The notes beneath the pieces were generated by a model. It was given only the letters and a program-made list of their open reading frames with translations, was not told where the DNA came from and did no database searches. Of a stretch of DNA of 58,611 bases, positions 43,833-53,126 are shown in pieces. This DNA is from an uncultured Clostridia bacterium. GTDB lineage: Bacteria > Bacillota_A > Clostridia > TANB77 > CAG-508. Both the position numbers and the translations under genes were made by a program. The stretch covers positions 1 through 58,611 of the forward strand of contig CALXZR010000021.1 in assembly GCA_944393295.1 (NCBI GenBank), read 5' to 3'. Position 1 is the stretch's first letter. Every line of letters begins with the position of its first letter.

Positions 43833-44933
43833 ATGGAAAAATCAAAAGTAAAAAAATTAATTATAATAATAGTAGTAATATTAATAATAGCAATTATAAT
43901 AGGAATAGTTTCATTTTTTGCTTGGTATAAAAGCAGTTTGAAAGCTGTTGCAGAAAATGAAAGTGATGGAATTGTTAGAGTTGTTATTAATGAAGGAACA
44001 GGAGTATCTGGAATTGCAGATATATTGTTTGATGAAGGCGTTATAAAAAGTAAAACAGCTATGAAAATATATATTAAAATGAACAATATTAATAACTTAC
44101 AGGCTGGAAAATATGATTTAGATAGATCTGAAGATTTACCAACAATTATTGCGCATATACAAAATGGAGAGGTGGCTAATGATGAAGTAAAAATTACTTT
44201 TATTGAAGGTAAAAATATGAGATGGATAGCTCAAAAAATAGCTGATAAAACTAATAACACAGAAGAAGATGTTTTTAATCTTTTAAAGGATGAAGAATAT
44301 ATTGATTCTTTAATTGAAAAATATTGGTTTTTAACAGATGAGATAAAAGATGAGCAAATATATTATCCATTAGAAGGTTATTTATTGCCAGATACATATG
44401 TATTTGAAAATGAAGAAGTTTCTGTACAAACAATATTTAATGTTATATTAAATTATATGGATAAGGCATTAACAGAACTAAAAGAGGAAATAGATAGTAA
44501 AACATATACTGTACATCAAATGTTAACTTTGGCTTCTATGGCAGAATTAGAAGGTAAAACAGATGAAGATAGAGCTGAAATAATAGGTGTATTTTTTAAT
44601 AGGCTAAATCAGAAAATGAGCTTAGGTAGTGATGTTACAACTTACTATGCTTTTAAAGTAGATATGGGAGAAAGAGATTTAACAAGACAAGAACTAAATA
44701 CTTATAATGCTTATAATACAAGAGGACCTAATATGGAAGGAAAAATTCCAATAGGACCAATTTGCAACCCAAGTATTTCTGCAATAAAAGCAACATTAAA
44801 TCCAATTGAAACAGATAATTTGTACTTTGTTGCAGACAAAAATGGAGATATCTATTTTTCAAAAACAAATGAAGAACACAATGAAACTATTCAAAGATTA
44901 AAAGATGAAGGTTTATGGTATGTATACGAATAG
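43833..44933 (+). CDS. mltG: Endolytic peptidoglycan transglycosylase MltG
   Basis: It cuts nascent glycan strands and ends their growth. 366 residues: one helix (residues 8-32), a LysM-like region (IYIKMNNINNLQAGKYDL), and the YceG catalytic domain with LEGYLLPDTYVF, MLTLASMAELEGKTDEDRAE (catalytic Glu in the AELEG stretch) and GVFFNRLNQKMSLGSD. NPSISAIKATLNPIETDNLY and YFVADKNGDIYFSKTNEEH close it. The ATG has a weak ribosome-binding site. Confidence 0.94.
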   Translation: MEKSKVKKLIIIIVVILIIAIIIGIVSFFAWYKSSLKAVAENESDGIVRVVINEGTGVSGIADILFDEGVIKSKTAMKIYIKMNNINNLQAGKYDLDRSEDLPTIIAHIQNGEVANDEVKITFIEGKNMRWIAQKIADKTNNTEEDVFNLLKDEEYIDSLIEKYWFLTDEIKDEQIYYPLEGYLLPDTYVFENEEVSVQTIFNVILNYMDKALTELKEEIDSKTYTVHQMLTLASMAELEGKTDEDRAEIIGVFFNRLNQKMSLGSDVTTYYAFKVDMGERDLTRQELNTYNAYNTRGPNMEGKIPIGPICNPSISAIKATLNPIETDNLYFVADKNGDIYFSKTNEEHNETIQRLKDEGLWYVYE

Positions 44934-44962
44934 TTAAAAAATAATTATAGAAAATATTTACA

Positions 44963-44990
44963 TTGAAAAGTTATATAAACTTTGTATAAT
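44963..44990 (+). promoter_or_regulatory. Sigma-A promoter of the GH25 lysozyme gene
   Basis: TTGAAA (44963-44968), 16 bases, TATAAT (44985-44990); AGGAGGT precedes the ATG at 45015. Confidence 0.65.
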
Positions 44991-45014
44991 AAATATAGAT
45001 TTTAGGAGGTATGT

Positions 45015-47432
45015 ATGAAAAGAGGAAAGATAATAATATCAATGTTGTTAGTTTTCGTAATATTATTTCCATATATGAATACTGTTTTAGCAGTATATGA
45101 AAATGAAATTGAAAATTCAAACTCTGTAGAAAATAATTTGGCAAATGTGATACCAGATAATAGTTCAGAAGAAGTTGAAAATAATGTTGTTCAAAATTCT
45201 TCTAATACTACAGATAATATGGTAGAAAATGAAATTCAAAATGAAGTAGAAGATAATATTGAAAATAAAGTAGATGAAGAAAATTTAGAAAATGAAGTTG
45301 TAGAAAACAAACAAGTAAATACAACAGTAGAAACAAATACTATAGAAGAAAATCAAAATATTGAAAAGCAAGTTGAAGAGCAAGAGGAAAATGACGAAGA
45401 AGCTATAGATGAAGAAATAAGAGGAATAATGTGTTTAGATACAGTACAAAATAATCCAACATATTATATACCAACAGATGGAATTTTAGATGTAACAGGC
45501 TGGGCAATATCAAATGATGAAAATGCAAAAGTAAGAGTATACATAAACGATATGTATTGGATAGCAGAAATGGATAGAGTATCTAGGCCAGATGTAGATA
45601 AAATATCAGGAGAATATGGTGGAACCGAAAAAACAAAAAATGCAGGTTTTTCAAATAAGATAGATATATCAACATTTCCAGTAGGAAACTATACATTAAG
45701 AGTGGAGCAAGTAAGTAGTGATGGAGAAGTTCTAAGCAAACAAGAAAGAAATTTCACAATAAAAAAAGATACATTAAGAGGAACAATGTGCTTAGATACA
45801 GTACAAAATAATCCAACATATTATATACCGACAGATGGAACTTTAGATGTAACAGGCTGGGCAATATCAAATGATGAAAACGCAAAAGTAAGAGTATACA
45901 TAAACGATATGTATTGGATAGCAGAAATGGATAGAATATCAAGACCAGATGTAGATAAAATATCAGGAGAATATGGTGGAACAGAAAAAACAAAAAATGC
46001 AGGATTTTCAAATAAGATAGATATATCAACATTTCCAGTAGGAAACTATACATTAAGAGTAGAGCAAGTAAGTAGAGATGGAGAAGTTTTAAGTAAACAA
46101 GAAAGAAACTTCACTATTAAACAAACAGAATACAAAGGAATTATGGCAATAGATACAGTTCCAAGTGGAAAGAAGTATGAAGTACCAGGAACAGAAAAAC
46201 TTAGAGTAGCAGGTTGGGCTATTTCTAATGATAAAAATGCAAAAATTAAATTATATATAAATGGTGCTTGTTGGATACAAGATATGAATAGAGTATCTAG
46301 AGCAGATGTAGATAAAATATCAGGAGAATATGGAGGAACAGGAACAACTCCAAAAGCCGGATTTGATGAAACTATTGAAATTGTAAATTTACCAGAAGGA
46401 ACACATATATTAACTGTAGAACAAGTAAGTAGTAATGGAAAAGTTTTATCAAGAGCAGATACAACAATAACTATTCAAAGAGAAAAATTTAGAGGAGTTG
46501 TTTGTATAGATTCACCTATAAATACACAGTTATATAATAAAACAAATAAAATTTTACGTATATCTGGATGGGCTTTATCTACAGATGTAAATGATACAAT
46601 ACAAATAAAAATAAATGGTGTTGTTCAACCAATTATTAGATATGAAAGAACAGATGTTAATTCAGATGAATATGGTGGAAGTGCTAAAAATCCAAAAATT
46701 GGATATGAATGTGAAATAGATGTTTCTAATTATCCAGAAGCTGTTTATAATCTGCAAGTTAGTGTAATTTCAAGATGGGGTGATGTTATAAGTTCAGCAA
46801 GTAGAAGCTTTGAAGTTTCTTATTCAAGATATGCAGGTGTAGATGTATCTAGACATAATGGAAAAGTAGATTGGAAAAAATTAAAAGATCAAGGCATAGA
46901 ATTTGCAATTTTGCGTATAGGCTATGGTCAAAATGCAGATCAAAAAGATGAGACTTTTGAATACAATTATTCTGAATGTAAAAAATATGGAATAAAAGTT
47001 GGAGTATATATTTATAGCTATGCAATGAGTGTAGAAGACTCTGCTAAAGAAGCAGCAAATTGTTTAAATTGGCTAAATGGAAGAAGCATAGATTTACCAA
47101 TATATTATGATATAGAAAATGAAACAGCAGGTTATCCACAACACACTTTAAGCAGAGATACTCTAACAGATATGGCACTTACTTTCTTAAATCAAGTTTC
47201 AAATGCAGGCTATAAAGCTGGCTTGTATTCTAGTAAATATTGGCTAGAATCAAGATTTGATATGAGCAGAATAGAAAATACATATTCTGTATGGGTTGCT
47301 CACTATACTTCTTTAGCACAAACAACTTATAGTGGTAAATACGATATATGGCAATGGACTAATGGAGAGAACGATTCAATATTAGGCGGATTTGACCGTA
47401 ACTGGTGTTATAGAAAATCTTTAATGCAATAA
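45015..47432 (+). CDS. Secreted multi-repeat GH25 lysozyme
   Basis: 805 residues. Signal peptide (1-27), a low-complexity Asn/Glu/Val region (30-135), four Ig-like repeats of about 119 residues (each with GWAISNDENAK-like and EYGG cores), and a C-terminal GH25 muramidase (about 610-805) with YAGVDVSRHNGKVDWKKLK, ILRIGYGQN, YYDIENETAG and WVAHYTS. Catalytic Asp and Glu are kept (DVSRHNG, YDIEN). Repeats 1 and 2 are nearly identical in DNA. It probably binds and trims peptidoglycan outside the cell. Confidence 0.9.
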   Translation: MKRGKIIISMLLVFVILFPYMNTVLAVYENEIENSNSVENNLANVIPDNSSEEVENNVVQNSSNTTDNMVENEIQNEVEDNIENKVDEENLENEVVENKQVNTTVETNTIEENQNIEKQVEEQEENDEEAIDEEIRGIMCLDTVQNNPTYYIPTDGILDVTGWAISNDENAKVRVYINDMYWIAEMDRVSRPDVDKISGEYGGTEKTKNAGFSNKIDISTFPVGNYTLRVEQVSSDGEVLSKQERNFTIKKDTLRGTMCLDTVQNNPTYYIPTDGTLDVTGWAISNDENAKVRVYINDMYWIAEMDRISRPDVDKISGEYGGTEKTKNAGFSNKIDISTFPVGNYTLRVEQVSRDGEVLSKQERNFTIKQTEYKGIMAIDTVPSGKKYEVPGTEKLRVAGWAISNDKNAKIKLYINGACWIQDMNRVSRADVDKISGEYGGTGTTPKAGFDETIEIVNLPEGTHILTVEQVSSNGKVLSRADTTITIQREKFRGVVCIDSPINTQLYNKTNKILRISGWALSTDVNDTIQIKINGVVQPIIRYERTDVNSDEYGGSAKNPKIGYECEIDVSNYPEAVYNLQVSVISRWGDVISSASRSFEVSYSRYAGVDVSRHNGKVDWKKLKDQGIEFAILRIGYGQNADQKDETFEYNYSECKKYGIKVGVYIYSYAMSVEDSAKEAANCLNWLNGRSIDLPIYYDIENETAGYPQHTLSRDTLTDMALTFLNQVSNAGYKAGLYSSKYWLESRFDMSRIENTYSVWVAHYTSLAQTTYSGKYDIWQWTNGENDSILGGFDRNWCYRKSLMQ
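45420..46133 (+). repeat. Two nearly identical tandem 357-bp repeats within the lysozyme gene
   Basis: Copy 1 starts at 45420 and copy 2 at 45777, a period of 357 bp (119 codons). Long stretches are identical and most differences are silent, which points to recent duplication or conversion. Copies 3 (about 46134) and 4 (about 46490) are much more diverged. Confidence 0.88.
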
Positions 47433-47443
47433 AATAGTTATAA

Positions 47444-47485
47444 GCGGTACTATCAGATACTATGTATGATAGTACTGTTTTTTTA
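47444..47485 (+). terminator. Terminator after the lysozyme gene
   Basis: GGTACTATCA (47446-47455) / TGATAGTACT (47467-47476), then GTTTTTTT. Confidence 0.8.
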
Positions 47486-47522
47486 TTTGTTTTAAATTTT
47501 TAGCTATAGTTATAAATAAAAC

Positions 47523-47552
47523 TTGACATTTTGGTTAAAATTATTGTATAAT
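47523..47552 (+). promoter_or_regulatory. Promoter of the aspS T-box transcript
   Basis: Consensus TTGACA (47523-47528), 18 bases, TATAAT (47547-47552). Confidence 0.75.
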
Positions 47553-47558
47553 TTTAAA

Positions 47559-47785
47559 TATTCAAATATATTTTGCGATGAAAATGAAAGTAAATTTAAA
47601 AACGCTTTTATAGAGAAAAGTGCCTTTGGCTGTAAGCACTTTAAAGCCTAAATTTATGAAACACATTGGAGCAAACTCAAAATAAAGTGGAAAACTTTTT
47701 AGGTTTTCAATTAGGGTGGTACCGCGGAAGATAGCTTTCGTCCCTGTAATACAAGTTACAGAGATGAAAGCTTTTTGTTTTAAGA
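47559..47785 (+). promoter_or_regulatory. T-box riboswitch leader of aspS
   Basis: Stem I is visible: TAAATTTA of each strand pairs (near 47591 and 47648), with AGAGA near 47612 and a distal hairpin GTGCC to GCAC. The T-box core is AGGGTGGTACCGCG (47713-47726), the site that binds the uncharged tRNA end. The terminator is AGCTTTCGTC (47733-47742) with GATGAAAGCT (47763-47772), then T-rich sequence. The specifier loop reads TGAAACAC; the best codon is AAC (47660-47662), followed by A. Confidence 0.93.
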
Positions 47786-47837
47786 AAATCTTTGAAACTT
47801 GTGTTTATCATTCTAAATGAAAGGAGCTAAAAAAGCT

Positions 47838-49604
47838 ATGAAAGAGTACAGAACATACAATTGTTCAGAAATAAGAGAAAAAAATGTAGGAGAGGAAATT
47901 AAACTTGCAGGATGGGTAGATACTATTAGAGATTTAGGTGGAGTATTGTTTATAGATTTAAGGGATCAATACGGTATTACACAAATAGTAGTCTCAGGAG
48001 ATGAAGAAAAAGTAAACGAAGCAGCTAAAATACCAGTAGAGTCAACTATTTCAGTAAGTGGAAAAGTAAGGTTAAGGGACGACGAAACTGTTAACGAAAA
48101 AATACCAACAGGAAAAGTTGAGTTATTTGTAGATAATATAGTTGTTTTAGGTAAAAGAACTAGGCCAATACCATTTGATATAAAAAATAATAGAGCTGTT
48201 AGAGAGGATTTAAGATTAGAATATAGATTTTTAGACTTACGTGCCAAAAAATCTATAGAAAATTTAAAACTTCGTGCAGAGCTATTGCAATTTTTAAGAA
48301 CTCAAATGATAGAACAAGGATTTTTAGAGGTTCAAACGCCGATACTTACTAGTTCATCACCAGAAGGTGCGAGAGATTATTTAGTTCCAAGTAGAGTTTA
48401 TCCAGGAAAATTTTATGCCTTACCACAAGCACCACAACAATTTAAGCAATTATTAATGGTGTCTGGAATTGATAAATATTTTCAAATTGCACCATGCTTT
48501 AGAGATGAAGATGCAAGAAGTGACCGTTCACCAGGAGAGTTTTATCAGCTAGATATGGAGATGGCTTTTGCAGGACAAGAGGATGTTTTTGAAGTAATGG
48601 AAAAAGTAATTTACAATACATTTACTAAATTTTCTAATAAAAAAGTTACTGAATATCCATTTCCAAGAATTCCATATAATGAGGCAATGCTTAAATATGG
48701 TTCTGATAAACCAGACCTAAGAAATCCACTAGAAATAAAAGATGTAACAAACATTTTTGAAAAATTAGACATAAAAGTATTTAATGGAAAGATTGTTAGA
48801 ACTATTACTTTGCCAAACGGTGCAAATGCAACAAGAACTTTCTATGATGATATGACAAACTTTGCTATAAATGAATGTCATGCAAAAGGTTTAGCATGGT
48901 TAAAAGTAGGAGAAGATAGAAGTCTGCAAGGACCTATTGCTAAATTAATAGATGATAAATCTAGAGAAGAACTTCTTATGCAAACTGGTACAAAAGAAGG
49001 AGATAGTATTTTCTTTATAGCAGAGCATAAGGGAATAGTAGAAAAATTAGCTGGACAAATAAGAGAAGAAATAGGAATTAGACAAGATTTATTAGAAAAA
49101 GATGTATTCAAATTTTGTTGGATAGTAGATTTTCCAATGTTTGAAATCGCAGATAATGGAAAATTGGAGTTTTGCCATAATCCATTTTCAATGCCACAAG
49201 ATGGAATGGAGGCATTAAAGACAAAAGACCCTTTAGATATATATGCTTATCAATATGACATCGTATGTAATGGTGTAGAACTTTCTTCAGGTGCTGTTAG
49301 AAACCATGATCCAGAAATTATGGTAAAGGCATTTGAAATTGCTGGATATACAGAGGAAGAAATAATGAATCGTTTTTCTGCTTTATATAAAGCTTTTCAT
49401 TATGGAGCACCTCCACATGCTGGAATTGCACCAGGTGTAGATAGGATGTTGATGCTTTTAACAGAAGAAGATTCTATTAGAGAAGTAGTTGCTTTCCCAA
49501 TGAATAGCAAGGCACAAGATGTTTTGATGGGAGCGCCAGGAATAGTATCCGAAAAACAATTGAAAGAAGCAAACATAAAAATAGATGTTAAAAATAAAAA
49601 ATAA
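47838..49604 (+). CDS. aspS: Aspartyl-tRNA synthetase
   Basis: Class II synthetase of bacterial type, 588 residues. N-terminal OB anticodon domain contains LAGWVDTIRDLGGVLFIDLR. Catalytic motif 2 is FRDEDARSDRSPGEF, motif 3 is GIAPGVDRMLML; the inserted GAD domain includes EHKGIVEKLAGQI. ATG at 47838 is chosen since AAGGAG (47821-47826) lies upstream; ATG 47817 would include that site. Whether it also charges tRNA-Asn cannot be decided from sequence alone: the RDLGG position has Leu, which favours discrimination, while the T-box suggests Asn sensing. Confidence 0.96.
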   Translation: MKEYRTYNCSEIREKNVGEEIKLAGWVDTIRDLGGVLFIDLRDQYGITQIVVSGDEEKVNEAAKIPVESTISVSGKVRLRDDETVNEKIPTGKVELFVDNIVVLGKRTRPIPFDIKNNRAVREDLRLEYRFLDLRAKKSIENLKLRAELLQFLRTQMIEQGFLEVQTPILTSSSPEGARDYLVPSRVYPGKFYALPQAPQQFKQLLMVSGIDKYFQIAPCFRDEDARSDRSPGEFYQLDMEMAFAGQEDVFEVMEKVIYNTFTKFSNKKVTEYPFPRIPYNEAMLKYGSDKPDLRNPLEIKDVTNIFEKLDIKVFNGKIVRTITLPNGANATRTFYDDMTNFAINECHAKGLAWLKVGEDRSLQGPIAKLIDDKSREELLMQTGTKEGDSIFFIAEHKGIVEKLAGQIREEIGIRQDLLEKDVFKFCWIVDFPMFEIADNGKLEFCHNPFSMPQDGMEALKTKDPLDIYAYQYDIVCNGVELSSGAVRNHDPEIMVKAFEIAGYTEEEIMNRFSALYKAFHYGAPPHAGIAPGVDRMLMLLTEEDSIREVVAFPMNSKAQDVLMGAPGIVSEKQLKEANIKIDVKNKK

Positions 49605-49670
49605 TTTTTTAACTTAAGTTATAAATTTAGAGTTAGAGCATATATAAATTGTAAAGTGAGGAGGTTGTTT

Positions 49671-50603
49671 ATGATTTATATTGATTTAATTCAAAATGAT
49701 AACGAGTTTTCTTTTTACAGTATAAAGAAACATAATAAAATAATAAATAGCATAGTTTTATTCTTTTATAGGCTTATAGGAAAGATTTTAAAAATAAATG
49801 TAGATGATAAAGAGATTTTTGTTCTTACGAATTTAAGTAAAAAATCATATAAAAATTTAGATAAAAAACTTTTACAGTTAAATAGTAAAAATATATGTTT
49901 ATCTAAAAATCTAGAAAAAAACGAAGAATTTGTAAATTTCTTAAATGAGAGAAACAAAAATATTTTAGATGGAAGATGGTTATTTTCTTGTTTGGTTGAA
50001 AAAATTTTAAATTATATAGAAAATCAAACAGAAATAAGGCTAGAAGAACAAGAAATATCAATATTAACTAATGAATTAGATGACATAAAAGCAGAATGGA
50101 TTTTAAAAATTGCTAAAAAATATAAAAGAGTAAACTTAGTTACAAAAGAACCTGACAAGTTTAAGAGAATAAAAGAATATTTATATAATGAATATGGAAT
50201 TGAACTAAATATTACTTATAATGAAAGAAGAAGTTTAAAAAATTCAAATATAATTTTAAATTTTAATTTTGTTCAAGATGCAATAAATAAATTTTCTATT
50301 TTTAGAAAAGCTATAATTATAAATTTTGAAAGTGAAATTCAAATATTAAATAAAAGCTTTAATGGAATAAATATAAATAATTATTTAATTCATATGCCTA
50401 CAAATTATTTTAAATATATAATTCCTTTTCAAAAATTTTCTATAAATACTTTATATGAAAGTTTTATATATAGTAAAACTAGTTTAAATAATATTTTAGA
50501 AAAAATTGATAATGATAAGCTAGAAATACACTATTTAATAGGAATTAGAGGTAAGATAAAAAAACAGGAATTTATAAAAACTAGTAATGAAGTAAAAAAA
50601 TAG
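49671..50603 (+). CDS. Unrecognised 310-residue protein upstream of greA
   Basis: I do not recognise the family. No signal peptide is present. The N-terminal part has YIDLIQNDNEFSFYSIKKHN; the middle contains an alternating strand/helix pattern (EISILTNELDDIKAEWILKI, KYKRVNLVTKEPDKFKRIKE, SNIILNFNFV) that resembles a Rossmann-like fold lacking a glycine-rich loop. It is very rich in Ile, Asn and Lys. ATG follows GAGGAGG. It stands between aspS and greA with its own spacing. Confidence 0.65.
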   Translation: MIYIDLIQNDNEFSFYSIKKHNKIINSIVLFFYRLIGKILKINVDDKEIFVLTNLSKKSYKNLDKKLLQLNSKNICLSKNLEKNEEFVNFLNERNKNILDGRWLFSCLVEKILNYIENQTEIRLEEQEISILTNELDDIKAEWILKIAKKYKRVNLVTKEPDKFKRIKEYLYNEYGIELNITYNERRSLKNSNIILNFNFVQDAINKFSIFRKAIIINFESEIQILNKSFNGININNYLIHMPTNYFKYIIPFQKFSINTLYESFIYSKTSLNNILEKIDNDKLEIHYLIGIRGKIKKQEFIKTSNEVKK

Positions 50604-50613
50604 TTTTAAAAAC

Positions 50614-50642
50614 TTGACAAATTAAAAAATAAACAGTATTAT
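50614..50642 (+). promoter_or_regulatory. Sigma-A promoter of greA
   Basis: TTGACA (50614-50619), 17 bases, TATTAT (50637-50642). Confidence 0.65.
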
Positions 50643-50680
50643 AATAGGCAATGTAATAACAAATGAAGGAGGACATAAAA

Positions 50681-51157
50681 ATGGGAGAAAAAGAATTTTT
50701 ATTAACACAAGAAGGTTATGATAAATTAGAAAAAGAATTAGAATATTTAAAAACAACAGAAAGATATGAAATAGCAGAAAGAATTAAAGTTGCTTTAGGT
50801 TTTGGTGATTTGTCAGAAAATTCTGAATATGATGAGGCAAAAAACGCACAAGCAGCAAATGAAACAAAAATTGCAGAATTAGAAGAAAAAATTAAATATG
50901 CTAAAATTATAGATGAGTCAGAAATTGATACAGAAGTTGTTCAGGTAGGAAATATTGTAAAAGTATTAGATATGGAATACAATGAAGAGATTGAATATAC
51001 AATAGTTGGCTCAACAGAGGTTGACTTAGCACAAAATAAAATTTCAAATGAATCACCAATAGGTCAAGCTTTACTTGGAAAGAAAAAAAATAAAGTTGTT
51101 GAAGTTCAAGCACCTGCAGGTGTAATAAAATTAAAAATTTTATCAATTACAAAATAG
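50681..51157 (+). CDS. greA: Transcription elongation factor GreA
   Basis: It rescues backtracked RNA polymerase. N-terminal coiled coil with [20 protein letters not shown], the functional acidic tip [19 protein letters not shown], and a C-terminal FKBP-like domain ending with [20 protein letters not shown]. 158 residues, normal. ATG 50681 has AAGGAGG upstream; ATG 50663 would contain that site. Confidence 0.96.
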   Translation: MGEKEFLLTQEGYDKLEKELEYLKTTERYEIAERIKVALGFGDLSENSEYDEAKNAQAANETKIAELEEKIKYAKIIDESEIDTEVVQVGNIVKVLDMEYNEEIEYTIVGSTEVDLAQNKISNESPIGQALLGKKKNKVVEVQAPAGVIKLKILSITK

Positions 51158-51162
51158 AATAT

Positions 51163-51200
51163 TAAAAGAGTATATGAAAAATCATATACTCTTTTTGTTA
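51163..51200 (+). terminator. Terminator after greA
   Basis: 13-bp stem AAAGAGTATATGA / TCATATACTCTTT with AAAA loop and T tail. Confidence 0.85.
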
Positions 51201-51224
51201 AATTTTTAAAATAAGGAGTAGGAT

Positions 51225-51680
51225 ATGAAAAGAATTCGTGGAGCTGGTTTAGTAAAAATAAACGGAGGCTATGCTTTTATGCATAGATTAAATGTAAAAC
51301 CTTCAAAAAATCCAAATAAACCATTTGGAGAGTATTATGTTTTTCCAGGTGGTGGCTTAGAAGGAGAAGAAAGTATAGAAGAATGTGTAGAAAGAGAAAT
51401 TTTTGAAGAACTAGGAATAAAAGTAAAGGCAATTAGAAAATTGTATGAAAGAATAACAGAAGATGGACAAATGTGTGAATATGTATATTTATGTGAGTAT
51501 ATATCTGGCAATTTTGGTACAGGAAGTGGACCAGAGTTTTCAAATAATCCTAAATATTTAGATAGAGGAAATTATATACCAACAATTGTAGAGAAAAATC
51601 AAATAAAAAATATTCCTTTATGGCCAAAAGAATTCAAAGAAAAATTAATTTTAGATATTGAAAATGGAATAATAGGTTAA
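51225..51680 (+). CDS. Nudix hydrolase
   Basis: 151 residues. Complete Nudix box: GGGLEGEESIEECVEREIFE then ELGI, preceded by YYVFPG. N-terminus RIRGAGLVKINGGYAFMHRL and a C-terminal part with IPLWPKEFKEKL. Substrate is unknown. It differs from the other Nudix gene at 2770-3225 in all but the box. A single-gene unit between greA and pyrH. Confidence 0.88.
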   Translation: MKRIRGAGLVKINGGYAFMHRLNVKPSKNPNKPFGEYYVFPGGGLEGEESIEECVEREIFEELGIKVKAIRKLYERITEDGQMCEYVYLCEYISGNFGTGSGPEFSNNPKYLDRGNYIPTIVEKNQIKNIPLWPKEFKEKLILDIENGIIG

Positions 51681-51789
51681 ATTAAAAAAATTTTAATAAA
51701 AAATTAATAAATTTATAAAAAAGACTGCAAAATTTTTTCAATATATGATAGAATGTGCGTGAGAAATAAAATAGAAGGAGAGAATAGTC

Positions 51790-52497
51790 GTGATAGCATA
51801 CAAGAGAGTATTATTAAAATTAAGTGGAGAAGCATTAGCAGGAAAAGAAGGACATGGTATAGATCCTGATATTATAGCTAGTATATGCGACAAAATAAAG
51901 GAAATAATTGAAATGGGAGTAGAAGTTTCTATTGTTGTAGGTGGAGGAAACTTCTGGAGAGGTTTAAAAAACGGTAAAAAAATGGCAGATAGAGCAACAG
52001 CTGATTATATGGGAATGCTTGCAACAGCAATGAATGGTTTAGCTTTACAAGATGCACTAGAAGCAAGAGGAGTATACACAAGATTACAAACAGCTATAGA
52101 AATGAGAGAAATAGCTGAGCCTTATATAAAAAGAAAAGCAGAAAAGCATTTATCAAAAGGAAGAGTTGTAATTTTTGCTTGTGGTACAGGACATCCATTT
52201 TTCTCAACAGATACAGCGGCAGCATTAAGAGCAGCAGAAACAGAGTCAGAAGTTATTTTACTAGCTAAAACAATAGATGGTGTTTACTCTGCAGATCCAA
52301 AAATAGATAAAACAGCTGTAAAATATGATGAAATTTCTTATAAAGATGTTTTAGCACAAGATTTAAAAGTTATGGATTCAACAGCTACAGCTTTGTGTAA
52401 GGATAATAATATTCCATTATTAGTATTTGCAATTAGTGATCCAGAAAATATAGTAAAAGCTGTAAAAGGCGAAAAAGTTGGAACAATTGTAAAATAA
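51790..52497 (+). CDS. pyrH: UMP kinase
   Basis: It phosphorylates UMP to UDP. Typical [17 protein letters not shown] start, [33 protein letters not shown] and [20 protein letters not shown] are present. 235 residues. GTG start preceded by GAAGGAGAG. First gene of the pyrH-frr-uppS-cdsA-rseP order; tsf is not in front of it. Confidence 0.95.
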   Translation: MIAYKRVLLKLSGEALAGKEGHGIDPDIIASICDKIKEIIEMGVEVSIVVGGGNFWRGLKNGKKMADRATADYMGMLATAMNGLALQDALEARGVYTRLQTAIEMREIAEPYIKRKAEKHLSKGRVVIFACGTGHPFFSTDTAAALRAAETESEVILLAKTIDGVYSADPKIDKTAVKYDEISYKDVLAQDLKVMDSTATALCKDNNIPLLVFAISDPENIVKAVKGEKVGTIVK

Positions 52498-52562
52498 AAT
52501 TTATATTTATGAAATAAATTAAAAAAATAAGAGTAATTTATATTATAGAAAGAGGAGTTTTT

Positions 52563-53105
52563 ATGAACGAGTTAGAAGAGAGAATGAAAAAAACAGTAAG
52601 TGTTTACGAAGAAAATCTATCAGAGATTAGAGCTGGAAGAGCTAATCCAGCTATCTTAAATAAAATTTCAGTAGAATATTATGGTGTTCAAACACCAATA
52701 AATCAAGTAGCAGGTATTTCTGTTCCAGAAGCTAGATTAATTGTTATTCAACCTTGGGATGTAAGTATATTAAAAGAAATAGAAAAGGCAATATTAGCTT
52801 CTGATATAGGATTAAATCCAAATAATGATGGAAAAGTAATTAGATTGAATTTTCCAGAATTAACTGAAGAGAGAAGAAAAGAATTAGTAAAGGATATTAG
52901 AAAAATTGCAGAAGAATCTAAAGTTGCAATTCGTTCTATTCGTAGAGATGGTATGGAGGATGTTAAAGCAAAGCAAAAAAATTCTGAAATAACAGAAGAC
53001 GAAAAAGCAAGTAAAGAAGATGAAATTCAAAAATTGACAGACAAATATATTGCTGAAATAGATAGAATATTAGCAAATAAAGAAAAAGAAATTTTAAATG
53101 TATAA
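52563..53105 (+). CDS. frr: Ribosome recycling factor
   Basis: 180 residues. ELEERMKKTVSVYEENLSEI, RAGRANPAILNKISVEYYGV and VRLNFPELTEERRKE-like VIRLNFPELTEERRKELVK are diagnostic. It splits post-termination ribosomes together with EF-G. A weakly spaced AGAGGAG lies before ATG. Confidence 0.97.
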   Translation: MNELEERMKKTVSVYEENLSEIRAGRANPAILNKISVEYYGVQTPINQVAGISVPEARLIVIQPWDVSILKEIEKAILASDIGLNPNNDGKVIRLNFPELTEERRKELVKDIRKIAEESKVAIRSIRRDGMEDVKAKQKNSEITEDEKASKEDEIQKLTDKYIAEIDRILANKEKEILNV

Positions 53106-53126
53106 AAATAATTTTGGAGAAGTTTT

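Noticed and set aside
45420..46490. Repeats as a CRISPR array
   Set aside because: Period of 357 bp, in frame with a secreted lysozyme, no spacers and no cas genes.
51725..51754. Promoter before pyrH (CTGCAA, 18 bases, TAGAAT)
   Set aside because: The -35 match is weak; not listed as a feature, although some promoter must lie in this gap.
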